DNA of 64,000 nucleotides from an uncultured Bacteroidales bacterium (GTDB lineage: Bacteria > Bacteroidota > Bacteroidia > Bacteroidales > P3). Below the pieces are notes generated by a model. It was not told the DNA's origin. It did no database searches and saw only the letters and a list, made by a program, of their open reading frames with translations. The first letter of the stretch is position 1. Each line of letters begins with the position of its first letter. Positions 8,055 through 15,011 of this stretch are shown here, piece by piece. The translations under genes and the position numbers were made by a program. Location: assembly GCA_910586395.1 (NCBI GenBank), contig CAJUFX010000007.1, forward strand, positions 4,517-68,516. The letters are read 5' to 3'.

Positions 8055-9115
8055 TGTTTTGTGGTATTGGTTTTACTTGGTTTGTTTTGTTGCTTCCCGG
8101 CATGATTTATCTTGTCGGGGCACTTTATATAGTCTTCGCCGAGATATTGTTCTAAATACATGTTCTCGCTGGGATGGCCGAGTTTAAATCCCGCCGCTTC
8201 CAGGCTTGCATTGAGCCCTTTCCCTTGCAGGGCTTCGTTAAGGTCGTTGTAGGGCCTGAAGCTCCAACGCAAATCCTCCACGTAACCGCCTTTGGGCAAA
8301 GACGACATGATGGTTCTCGTAGCCTTGTCGCCGGCTTCGTCGTTATCCAGGAAGAGATGGATGTTGGAACGGGAGATAGGATTTTCGCTTTGGCCTTGCA
8401 ATAATTCCACGGCTCTGTCCACCAGGGCGGTGGAGTTGAGTATCAAGGCGGATCCGTTGTAAGACGGCTTGAACCGGCGGAATGATGTATAGTCCAAAAA
8501 ACCCTCGAATACGGATATGATGTTGTCAAGCCCCTGGATAAAAGTAATATCCTTTTTGCCCAGCGTCCCTTTGAAATCCGGGTTGCGCAGTTCGTAGCCG
8601 CCGCTGTTGTTCTTGAAAGCGAGCGCGAAACGTTTGTGACCTGTGTGGGTGTGATAGAGAGCCGCTTTGATGCCGGCTTGTTCTGCGGCGGTCTGCGTGA
8701 TATTGCGGCTGGCCAGGTAGTCGGTCAGACGGTAGAGTTCGTTTACCGGAACCAGTTTGTCCAGTATGAAAGAGGTGCTGCCCGTGGTCTCTGCCGGGGC
8801 GGCTTGAGAGTGGTCTATCGCCGGTTTAAAGGAGTGGGCGATGCCGGCAAAGGCTTGCAGGTGTTCCAGCACTTCCTTGAAACTCGATTGCGGCTGCATC
8901 TGAAGCACGAGGTCGATGATGCTGCCTCCCTCGCCGGTGGCGAAGTCGTGCCAGCGGTTCTTGCCCTCATGTACTACAAATGAAGGTGTCTTGTCGCCCT
9001 CGCGCAAGGGTGACCGATACCAGAAGTTGCCGGCACGGTAGTTGGCCGGCTCGATTCCCTTATATGCCAGGTACGACACGATGGAGATTTCTCTAAGAGG
9101 GGCGGTTTCAATCAT
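8042..9115 (-). CDS. traP: DNA primase, TraP-like (CHC2-type N-terminus plus Toprim)
   Basis: A 357-residue protein. The N-terminal primase zinc-binding fold runs from YLAYKGIEPA to GGSIIDLVLQM, including SPLREGDKTPSFVVHEGKNRWHDFATGEGG. The Cys ligands of CHC2 fingers are absent. A Toprim-like domain follows at about 190-310, with VFEGFLDYTSF and FLDNDEAGDKAT. It probably primes second-strand synthesis after transfer. In CTnDOT traP lies among the tra genes; here it sits with ssb and topB near the integrase. Confidence 0.82.
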   Translation of the reverse strand: MIETAPLREISIVSYLAYKGIEPANYRAGNFWYRSPLREGDKTPSFVVHEGKNRWHDFATGEGGSIIDLVLQMQPQSSFKEVLEHLQAFAGIAHSFKPAIDHSQAAPAETTGSTSFILDKLVPVNELYRLTDYLASRNITQTAAEQAGIKAALYHTHTGHKRFALAFKNNSGGYELRNPDFKGTLGKKDITFIQGLDNIISVFEGFLDYTSFRRFKPSYNGSALILNSTALVDRAVELLQGQSENPISRSNIHLFLDNDEAGDKATRTIMSSLPKGGYVEDLRWSFRPYNDLNEALQGKGLNASLEAAGFKLGHPSENMYLEQYLGEDYIKCPDKINHAGKQQNKPSKTNTTKQWIR

Positions 9116-9132
9116 GATGGTTGATTTTGGGG

Positions 9133-9441
9133 TTATATCCTGCCTGATAATGCATCCTGATGCCGTTGTTCGAGGATTAGCATTTTCGGGCCGTCCACGA
9201 TGTAGCTTTTATAGCGGTTGCCAGTCCGTATCACGGATGCCCTGAGGTAGGTCTTTAATTTTTTAATGGCAATGTAGGACGTGCAATTCAGCACTTTGGC
9301 GATGTTTTTTATTCCGATGACGGTAGTGTTTGGTGGCAGGGAGGAACCATTGTAGAATCTGGCATTCTCCTCTACTATTTGGCAGAGTTGTTCCTTGCTC
9401 AATACAATCAGCGGATGGGTTTGTTCTATTGTGCTTTCCAT
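9133..9441 (-). CDS. Small helix-turn-helix protein
   Basis: About 102 residues from ATG 9441. The frame is open to 9603, but the extra N-terminus is low-complexity and crosses the operator region, so 9441 is preferred. PPNTTVIGIKNIAKVLNCTSYIAIKKLKTYLRASVIRTGNRYKSY looks like an excisionase/MerR-type winged helix that senses nothing obvious. It is divergent from the repressor and first in the minus-strand cluster leading to traP-ssb. A regulator or recombination factor role is likely but unproven. Confidence 0.6.
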   Translation of the reverse strand: MESTIEQTHPLIVLSKEQLCQIVEENARFYNGSSLPPNTTVIGIKNIAKVLNCTSYIAIKKLKTYLRASVIRTGNRYKSYIVDGPKMLILEQRHQDALSGRI

Positions 9442-9500
9442 TTCTTCGTTAGTTTGGTTATATTTGTAGTGATAATAAGTATGTTGTGTAAATACTGAGC

Positions 9501-9560
9501 TACAAATTTGTAATTCGGTATTCGCAAATATATGAAAATATTTGATTACATATATGTAAT
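9501..9560. promoter_or_regulatory. Divergent control region with two palindromic operators
   Basis: Between the two divergent HTH genes lie TACAAATTTGTA (9501-9512) and ATTACATATATGTAAT (9545-9560), both perfect palindromes sharing TACA-N4-TGTA. A minus-strand -7 box (CAAATATA on the plus strand, at about 9525-9533) lies between them. This looks like the binding region of the adjacent tandem-HTH repressor. Palindromes are read directly; binding is inferred. Confidence 0.6.
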
Positions 9561-9579
9561 TGTATATTTTTTGTTTTTT

Positions 9580-10170
9580 ATGGTTGCAATACGTGATATA
9601 CAAAAACGCATAAACGAAGTCTTTGATTATCTGATTGATAATTCGTTTGAAAAAAACAAGACGACGATAGCCAAGACGTTGGGCTATGCGGCACGGCAGG
9701 CCTTATGGAATGCAATAGGCAATTACAAACCTAATTCCAGAAGCCTTTTGATAAGAATCGGGAATGCCTATCCCATGGTTAATACGGAATGGATTGCGAC
9801 CGGCGAGGGCGAAATGGTGCGGGGGAAGGGATCCGGCATTGCGAGGCCGGAGATGATGACAGACCGGTTTGTAAAATATCTTTATGTCAAGAATATATCG
9901 ACCAAAGACGCTTTGAGCCGTTTGGGGTGGACACGCAGGATATATGACAAGGCGCTAAGGGATGATTTTTCCGCAGAGGAGGTGCTGCATATTGGGACAG
10001 TGTTTTCGGATTTGAATTTGGGTTGGCTTCGATCGGGGGTAGGATCAATGCTTGTGATATCTCAGGAAGCATTGATAAAAATGCTCAGCAGACACCAAAC
10101 AGAAATAGATACGTTAAGGGAAAAGGTCCAGAAATTGGAAGCGCAAAGGAAGGACCGGAAACCTGTGTGA
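9580..10170 (+). CDS. XRE/phage-repressor-like regulator with two HTH units
   Basis: From ATG 9580 the protein has 196 residues. The first unit (IQKRINEVFDYLIDNSFEKNKTTIAKTLGYAARQALWNAIG to NTEWIATGEGEMVRG) matches Bacteroidetes phage-type repressors, which end in W(L/I)xTGEG. A second divergent unit repeats the pattern (DRFVKYLYVKNISTKDALSRLGWTRRIYDKAL to LGWLRSGVGSML). A C-terminal heptad helix (about 170-190) should dimerise. The frame extends to 9532, but those 16 residues are hydrophobic and overlap the operator. Likely the ICE master repressor. Confidence 0.7.
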   Translation: MVAIRDIQKRINEVFDYLIDNSFEKNKTTIAKTLGYAARQALWNAIGNYKPNSRSLLIRIGNAYPMVNTEWIATGEGEMVRGKGSGIARPEMMTDRFVKYLYVKNISTKDALSRLGWTRRIYDKALRDDFSAEEVLHIGTVFSDLNLGWLRSGVGSMLVISQEALIKMLSRHQTEIDTLREKVQKLEAQRKDRKPV

Positions 10171-10175
10171 TAATG

Positions 10176-10219
10176 GGACTGGCTAAAGTACGCTAAAGTA
10201 CTTTGGATTTAGCCAGTCC
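10176..10219. terminator. Hairpin between convergent genes
   Basis: Perfect 12-bp arms GGACTGGCTAAA (10176-10187) and TTTAGCCAGTCC (10208-10219) with a 20-nt inner part that holds two copies of GCTAAAGTAC. It lies in the gap between the convergent repressor and lipoprotein genes. T-runs are weak, so termination strength is uncertain. Confidence 0.55.
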
Positions 10220-10234
10220 TATATCGTCATACTG

Positions 10235-11158
10235 TTAGTATTCCAGGTAAGAATAAGACTGCTTGTAGGTTTGCGGGGTGGGGAAGTCCTCGGCATGGTT
10301 GCCTGTGCAAATGATACCTTTCAGGAAGCCCTCTTCGTCAAACTCGTATTGGGTGGGTACTTTATTATATTGAAAGAAATCGTCATAAGACCTGTAGCCC
10401 GATGGCGTTTTCCCGAAAAGGTCGAAAGAGGCGGTGGTGAAAAAGCTGAAAGGCCAGTTAGGGATTCGTAATCTTTCAAAGTCGTAATTCGAACGGTTTA
10501 CCTTATCGGGTATGAATTCGTCTGCGACATGGCCGTTTTTCCACGGGATGCTTTCTTGTTCTCGGCGGCCGTTCTCGTATTCCGTGGTGATGGTCTGTAG
10601 ATAGCCATCGGCATCATAAGTGTAGGATTGTTTGTATCCCATGCTTTCGTCATCGCCGTCTTTTTCGTAGAAATCTACAAATCCGTTTTCGTTGAGATGG
10701 AACAATATGGATGTCGTTACATGACCTCCCTCCCAGTCAGGTCTGGTCTCGGTTATGGTTACGGATTGGTCGGCCCAAGAAAATACGGTGGTTGCCTTTT
10801 CCTTTATTTGAATGTATTCCCCGCTGTTGTCCCACTGAGTTTGAGGTATGGGGCTTGAATCATTTTCGTCGGAAACTTCGGTAAGGAGGGCAAGTTCTTG
10901 CTCAATTTTCAGGGGGCGGAATTTGTTATCGTATGAAATGCGGGAGTCCGAATACGTTATAGGAAATTCCGTGCTATAAAATGGATTTTCTTCTACTTCT
11001 ATTATTCTGCTGACCAGTCTGCGTCCCTGGACGTCGGTTACATAGCCTTCCTTTTTCGGTCCATCGTCTTTTTTCTCGTCGCCGGGTTTGTCGTTGCAGG
11101 CCGAAAACGTTAAGATGGCCGCCAAGGCCGATGCGGCCAACAAAAAATACTTTTTCAT
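10235..11158 (-). CDS. Lipoprotein, DUF4595-like
   Basis: A 307-residue lipoprotein from ATG 11158 (MKKYFLLAASALAAILTFSAC). The lipobox Cys is near residue 21, followed by an acidic D/E/K-rich spacer that often marks surface export in Bacteroidetes. The body contains YD-type elements such as SYTYDADGYLQTITTEYENGRREQE and YEFDEEGFLKGIICTGNH, as in DUF4595 proteins. The frame opens at 11260, but the signal peptide and the -7 box at 11188-11195 place the start at 11158. Function unknown; a surface exclusion or adhesion role is possible. Confidence 0.65.
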   Translation of the reverse strand: MKKYFLLAASALAAILTFSACNDKPGDEKKDDGPKKEGYVTDVQGRRLVSRIIEVEENPFYSTEFPITYSDSRISYDNKFRPLKIEQELALLTEVSDENDSSPIPQTQWDNSGEYIQIKEKATTVFSWADQSVTITETRPDWEGGHVTTSILFHLNENGFVDFYEKDGDDESMGYKQSYTYDADGYLQTITTEYENGRREQESIPWKNGHVADEFIPDKVNRSNYDFERLRIPNWPFSFFTTASFDLFGKTPSGYRSYDDFFQYNKVPTQYEFDEEGFLKGIICTGNHAEDFPTPQTYKQSYSYLEY

Positions 11159-11187
11159 GTGTCGTTGGATTAAGTGTTTTGTGCGTA

Positions 11188-11195
11188 CAAAATTA
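11188..11195 (-). promoter_or_regulatory. -7 promoter box of the lipoprotein gene
   Basis: CAAAATTA on the plus strand reads TAATTTTG on the minus strand, fitting TAnnTTTG. It is 30 bp upstream of ATG 11158. Confidence 0.45.
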
Positions 11196-11280
11196 GGACT
11201 TTTTGTCGAGAAAACAATCTCGATATCGCACATAATGCTAACTTTATGGATTATTAACATTTTAATTCATTTTACTATGG

Positions 11281-11676
11281 ATGAAAAAAAATGACCGGCA
11301 AGACCGGTTGCAGCGTATGGCTGCTTGGTATGGGGCCTCTGTTCCCCGGAAAGAAGAACTTGAAGCGTGGTTCCTGGAGCGCGCCGAATTGAGTTATGAG
11401 TATTACCTGTCGGGACACGGTGCCATGTTCCGCGCCCGTTCTTCTTGTTCGTCGCGCCTGAGGCGGGTGGAACGGCTTGACCTCGCCTTGGAACTGCTCG
11501 ATATGAGCGAGGTCTGTCTCTGGCATGCGTTGGGCGAGGATATCCGCAAGGTCAATCTCGCACGGTTCAGGAAGTGTGACCTGCCCCTCTACCGCTGTCG
11601 TGCCATCGCTTCATGCCTCGGAATTTCCGAGGCATGGCTTGCTTATGGTCATCTCCCCATGTTGATGCGGTGGTAG
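11281..11676 (+). CDS. Small protein of unknown function
   Basis: A 131-residue Arg/Leu-rich protein with no recognised family. The last part, YRCRAIASCLGISEAWLAYGHLPML, resembles the end of phage-repressor helices (LGIS.AWLxxG), so a divergent HTH is possible. It is followed 25 bp later by a strong terminator and stands alone between minus-strand genes. The start could also be Met 13. Confidence 0.45.
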   Translation: MKKNDRQDRLQRMAAWYGASVPRKEELEAWFLERAELSYEYYLSGHGAMFRARSSCSSRLRRVERLDLALELLDMSEVCLWHALGEDIRKVNLARFRKCDLPLYRCRAIASCLGISEAWLAYGHLPMLMRW

Positions 11677-11700
11677 CGGTTTGGCCCCAATTAAAGGCAA

Positions 11701-11730
11701 ACGCCCGTCGGTCTTCGGATCGGCGGGCGT
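11701..11730. terminator. Bidirectional rho-independent terminator
   Basis: Stem ACGCCCGTCGGTC (11701-11713), TTCG loop, GATCGGCGGGCGT (11718-11730), then TTT. It separates the small plus-strand gene from the last gene of the minus-strand tra-fibre unit. No strong terminator was seen between tra and fibre genes. Confidence 0.8.
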
Positions 11731-11773
11731 TTTGCGTTAAAACCGGGATGGTAGAGGCCTGTCGGTTGTAGGC

Positions 11774-13057
11774 TCACTCCCGTATCAGCGTGACGTACAG
11801 TTTGGGCGTGACGTCTTCGCCGAGGTAGTAGAATTCGACGTCGAAGACCAGGGCGTCGTAGGTGTAGTAGGTGACGGGCTGATCTATCCGGTAGTTATCG
11901 ACATAGACCTCCAGTCCGGCGGTGGAGGCCGGGATATAGACCTCTTTCGGGTTGTCGGGGTCGGCGTCGGCGTCCGTGTTGTAAGTCATGACGCGTGTAC
12001 GGTACGACTTGTTGAGGGACGATACGAGGCTGAGGCCGGTAAAGAGGTCGTTGTTCCCGCTTTGCCGCAATACCTTGAGGATGGGGTTGGTGAAGAGGCC
12101 GACGGTCTCCGGTTCGACCTCGTCGTAGAGCGGGATGGCGGCGGTATAGAGCCCCTTTTCGGCATCGTTCACGAGGCAGTAGTTGATGGCACCGAGTTGC
12201 TGCCTCAGGGCTTCGCGTAAGGCGTCTATGCTGTCCCATACGATGACGAGCGAATCGTTGAAGCGCAGCTCTAGGGCGTGCGTACTGTCTCGTAAGGCGG
12301 CGATACTGTCCCAAATGCGCAGGTCTTCGGCTATGCGTTCGGCCCGTTCCTTGGCGAGAGCGGTCTGTCCGCCTTGACCGCCCTGTCCTCCGATAATGCT
12401 CGCGACCTTGGCGGACGACCATATCGTGGCCTGGTCGGGGTCGGCTTCATCGTTGAACGCGAGGCCTTCGATGGTCTGCGCCGACTGGGCGCGTAAGGCC
12501 GTCTGCGCGCTGATGGCGTTTTCGGCGGTTTTGGCGGTTTCCGCGACTTCAGCGCTACGCGCTGTCTCAGCCGTCTTGGCTAGGTCGGCGGTCTCGGCTT
12601 CGATGGCCGTCTGTGCGGACAGCGCGGTGGTGGCGGTCCGTGCGGCAGCGGCTTGTTGTGCGAAAGCGGCGGCGGGCACTTGCGTGAGCGGCGTGCGGGT
12701 CAGGAGTGTGGCGCCCTCATAGACGGCTAAGTCGAGCGGTTGCGAAAAATCGACTTCGGAGAAGTCGCCGGCGGTGGCGGCGCCGTCCCCGAGCGGAATC
12801 TGTACCTGCCCCATGGCGTCGGAGGTAAGGCGGTGCGTCTCGCTATAGACGGCGTTCTGCGTGTTGCGTTCAAACAGGCGGCAGTCGAGGTCCAAGGTCT
12901 CGTTGTGGCGCACGAAGCCGTCCCCGTCGCGGGCCACGGCCGAGAAGACGATGGGGTTGTTGTCGATGCGGGCGGCCTGTGCTTTGGACGTGTTCATGCC
13001 GCCGAGGAGAGCGATTCCAACGAGGAATGTGCCCAGAATGGTTTGGTTCCTTTTCAT
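11774..13057 (-). CDS. Secreted fibre-like protein with Ala-rich heptad stalk
   Basis: A 427-residue protein with a signal peptide (MKRNQTILGTFLVGIALLGGMNTSKAQA). A beta-type N-terminal domain (about 30-130) is followed by a regular Ala/Thr/Glu stalk (about 135-200, repeats of AETAKTAE type). A short Gly-rich hinge GGQGGQGG leads to a helical segment with IWDSIAALRDS and a C-terminal beta domain. The pattern VPAAAFAQQAAAARTA is found in Bacteroidetes tail-fibre-like surface proteins. It is the last gene of the fibre module, 16 bp after the PorP/SprF-like gene. Confidence 0.6.
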   Translation of the reverse strand: MKRNQTILGTFLVGIALLGGMNTSKAQAARIDNNPIVFSAVARDGDGFVRHNETLDLDCRLFERNTQNAVYSETHRLTSDAMGQVQIPLGDGAATAGDFSEVDFSQPLDLAVYEGATLLTRTPLTQVPAAAFAQQAAAARTATTALSAQTAIEAETADLAKTAETARSAEVAETAKTAENAISAQTALRAQSAQTIEGLAFNDEADPDQATIWSSAKVASIIGGQGGQGGQTALAKERAERIAEDLRIWDSIAALRDSTHALELRFNDSLVIVWDSIDALREALRQQLGAINYCLVNDAEKGLYTAAIPLYDEVEPETVGLFTNPILKVLRQSGNNDLFTGLSLVSSLNKSYRTRVMTYNTDADADPDNPKEVYIPASTAGLEVYVDNYRIDQPVTYYTYDALVFDVEFYYLGEDVTPKLYVTLIRE

Positions 13058-13073
13058 GATAAATGTTTTAATG

Positions 13074-13982
13074 TTATTCTTTTTCTTTGTTTTTGCTGAA
13101 ACTGAATGACAACCCTATGTAATGGGAAATGAATGGCACGCCATCTGTCTTGAAACGGAATGCGCTGAATCCACAGCTGTAAAGCACCGACATTTTCTCT
13201 TTGATATGTAGCGATGCTCCGATGTGCATTCTGTTGCGGCTGTCGTAGTCAAGGTCGAGGCCTATGAAGCGGGCGAGGAATATCGATGCGGACACACGGC
13301 CATAGAAGCCGGCGTTGTCGCCCGCTTTGGCGTAAGTGCCATAGCCGCAAAGGCGTATCGCTACCTTACGGCTACGGTCGCTGGCATAGCCTGCCGACAG
13401 GCCTATCTCCGTCTCGGCCACCCGCTGGGCAAAACGGGGCGTGAACACCCCTACCGAGAAACGGTCGTTATGGACGCTCACGCCAGCCTGTCCGGCAAAT
13501 CTCACGCTGTTGGGACTAAGGTCGTTGAGGAACGGGTCGCTGCCACCTTCCAACAGACGCCCTATATCGATATGGTCGTAATCCACGCCGGCCCCCAACG
13601 CCGTGGTCAGATACAGTTCCCGGTTTCGGTTGCTAAGGTCGAAGCGCAATCCGTAACGCGCCATGGCCGTAAAACGGTTCTCGACATTGAAATAGGTGTT
13701 TCCGGTCGTCAGGCCGACATACATAAGGCTCTTGCTCTGTCGGTTGCGTCCCATGGCGATGGGAATGGTAATATCCAGGGCCGCCTCTTTCTTCGACCGT
13801 GCAAAGTCGATGTTGTATAACTCCGCACTCAGATCGATGCGCAAGGCTGCACCCTCGCCGACAGCGGTGGGGTTGGCATGGCGCAGTGCGGGGGCCGACG
13901 GCTGGGCGGCCGCCGGCAGGTGACTTCCCAGGCATGCCGCATATAACAGGCATAAGGCCGCTTGTCTTCTCAAGGTTCTCAT
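13074..13982 (-). CDS. PorP/SprF-family outer-membrane barrel (T9SS partner), copy 1
   Basis: A 302-residue protein with signal peptide ending AAAQ. The body has alternating amphipathic strands, an early NPTAVGEGAAL segment, SLMYVGLTTGNTYFNVENRF, and a final barrel strand HYIGLSFSFSKN. This is the pattern of PorP/SprF proteins, which act with T9SS and are usually encoded beside a large adhesin or a type B CTD protein. Here the type B CTD gene is 9 bp upstream. It probably holds or exports that partner in the outer membrane. Assignment is by pattern and neighbour. Confidence 0.7.
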   Translation of the reverse strand: MRTLRRQAALCLLYAACLGSHLPAAAQPSAPALRHANPTAVGEGAALRIDLSAELYNIDFARSKKEAALDITIPIAMGRNRQSKSLMYVGLTTGNTYFNVENRFTAMARYGLRFDLSNRNRELYLTTALGAGVDYDHIDIGRLLEGGSDPFLNDLSPNSVRFAGQAGVSVHNDRFSVGVFTPRFAQRVAETEIGLSAGYASDRSRKVAIRLCGYGTYAKAGDNAGFYGRVSASIFLARFIGLDLDYDSRNRMHIGASLHIKEKMSVLYSCGFSAFRFKTDGVPFISHYIGLSFSFSKNKEKE

Positions 13983-13991
13983 GGCAATGAT

Positions 13992-14990
13992 TTATCTGTA
14001 AATGGTAAGGGTGGACTTGCGCAGCGGCGCACCGTCCGCTGCTTCGTAATAAATATAATAGTAGGTGCCCGCCGGCAGTCCGTCGCCGCCGAAGTCGTTC
14101 CGGTAAGGGGTTTTGTCAAAGACTACCTTGCCGGCACTGTTGATGACGACCAGGCGCGAATGGGCGTGCCCGGTAGCCCCCGCAATCTCGAAGCGGTCGT
14201 TGATGCCGTCGCCGTTCGGGGTAAAAGCCGCGGGGAAGTAGAGCGACGGCTCGCCGAATACCGTCAGGCCGGTGACCTGTGGCATGGCACCGCCGGAAAG
14301 GGTGGATAGGCCTTCTTCCGACGAACAGGACGACACGTCGGCGGGCTTCCAGGTGTCAAGGGCGAAGACGCTGTAATACAGATGGGGCTTTTCGATGCCC
14401 GCGAGTAGGGCCGAGGGGAGGGTAAGGTGAGCCTCTGTCATGGCCGCCGGTTCTTGCAGGGCGATGACCCGCTTGACCGACCGCTCGTTCTGACGGTTTA
14501 CGGTTACGAAGTGCAGGCATAGTTCCTGGCTGTGGCTTCGGCTGCTGCGCAGGCTTACGCCGAGGCCGGTCTCGACTATCGATGACGGCGAGAGGGTCAC
14601 ATACTTGCGTATGACGCTGCCGTTGTCGCTCTCCACCCGGCCGCCGCTCTCACTGAGCCTACCGTCAAGGCGCAGGTCGGACAACAGGTCGGTGACGCCG
14701 CCCTCGATAACGAGGTCGGTCGCTTCGGCCACGTCAAGGCCGTTGTAGCCGTTTGCATACAGGCGGCCGAGGGGAGTGGGGCTGTGCAGGATGCAGTCGT
14801 TAAGGCGCAGAGAAGACGACGAAGCCATGGAAAACGCATCGACGGCGACCTCGGTGTTGTAGAGGCACAGCACACTCTGCTCGCCAAGAGCAGCCTGAAG
14901 ACAGTTTAATTGTGCGGAGGCCGGACACGCACATGAAAGCAAGCCGGCCATGACGGCGAGGTAAGGCAGACGGTGTGGATCTGGTATCAT
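13992..14990 (-). CDS. Secreted protein with T9SS type B sorting domain (CHU_C), copy 1
   Basis: A 332-residue protein with signal peptide ending ASAQ. The middle is a beta-rich region, followed by a clear gliding-motility-type C-terminal domain. This begins FTPNGDGINDRFEI, continues LVVINSAGKVVFDKTPYRNDFGG and ends LPAGTYYYIYYE...STLTIYR. Type B CTDs direct export by T9SS and often need a dedicated PorP/SprF partner, encoded next here. The passenger is short (about 230 residues), so it may be an anchor or adaptor for the fibres rather than an enzyme. Confidence 0.88.
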   Translation of the reverse strand: MIPDPHRLPYLAVMAGLLSCACPASAQLNCLQAALGEQSVLCLYNTEVAVDAFSMASSSSLRLNDCILHSPTPLGRLYANGYNGLDVAEATDLVIEGGVTDLLSDLRLDGRLSESGGRVESDNGSVIRKYVTLSPSSIVETGLGVSLRSSRSHSQELCLHFVTVNRQNERSVKRVIALQEPAAMTEAHLTLPSALLAGIEKPHLYYSVFALDTWKPADVSSCSSEEGLSTLSGGAMPQVTGLTVFGEPSLYFPAAFTPNGDGINDRFEIAGATGHAHSRLVVINSAGKVVFDKTPYRNDFGGDGLPAGTYYYIYYEAADGAPLRKSTLTIYR

Positions 14991-15011
14991 TCGGCAAGGA
15001 GTTTTTAGGGG

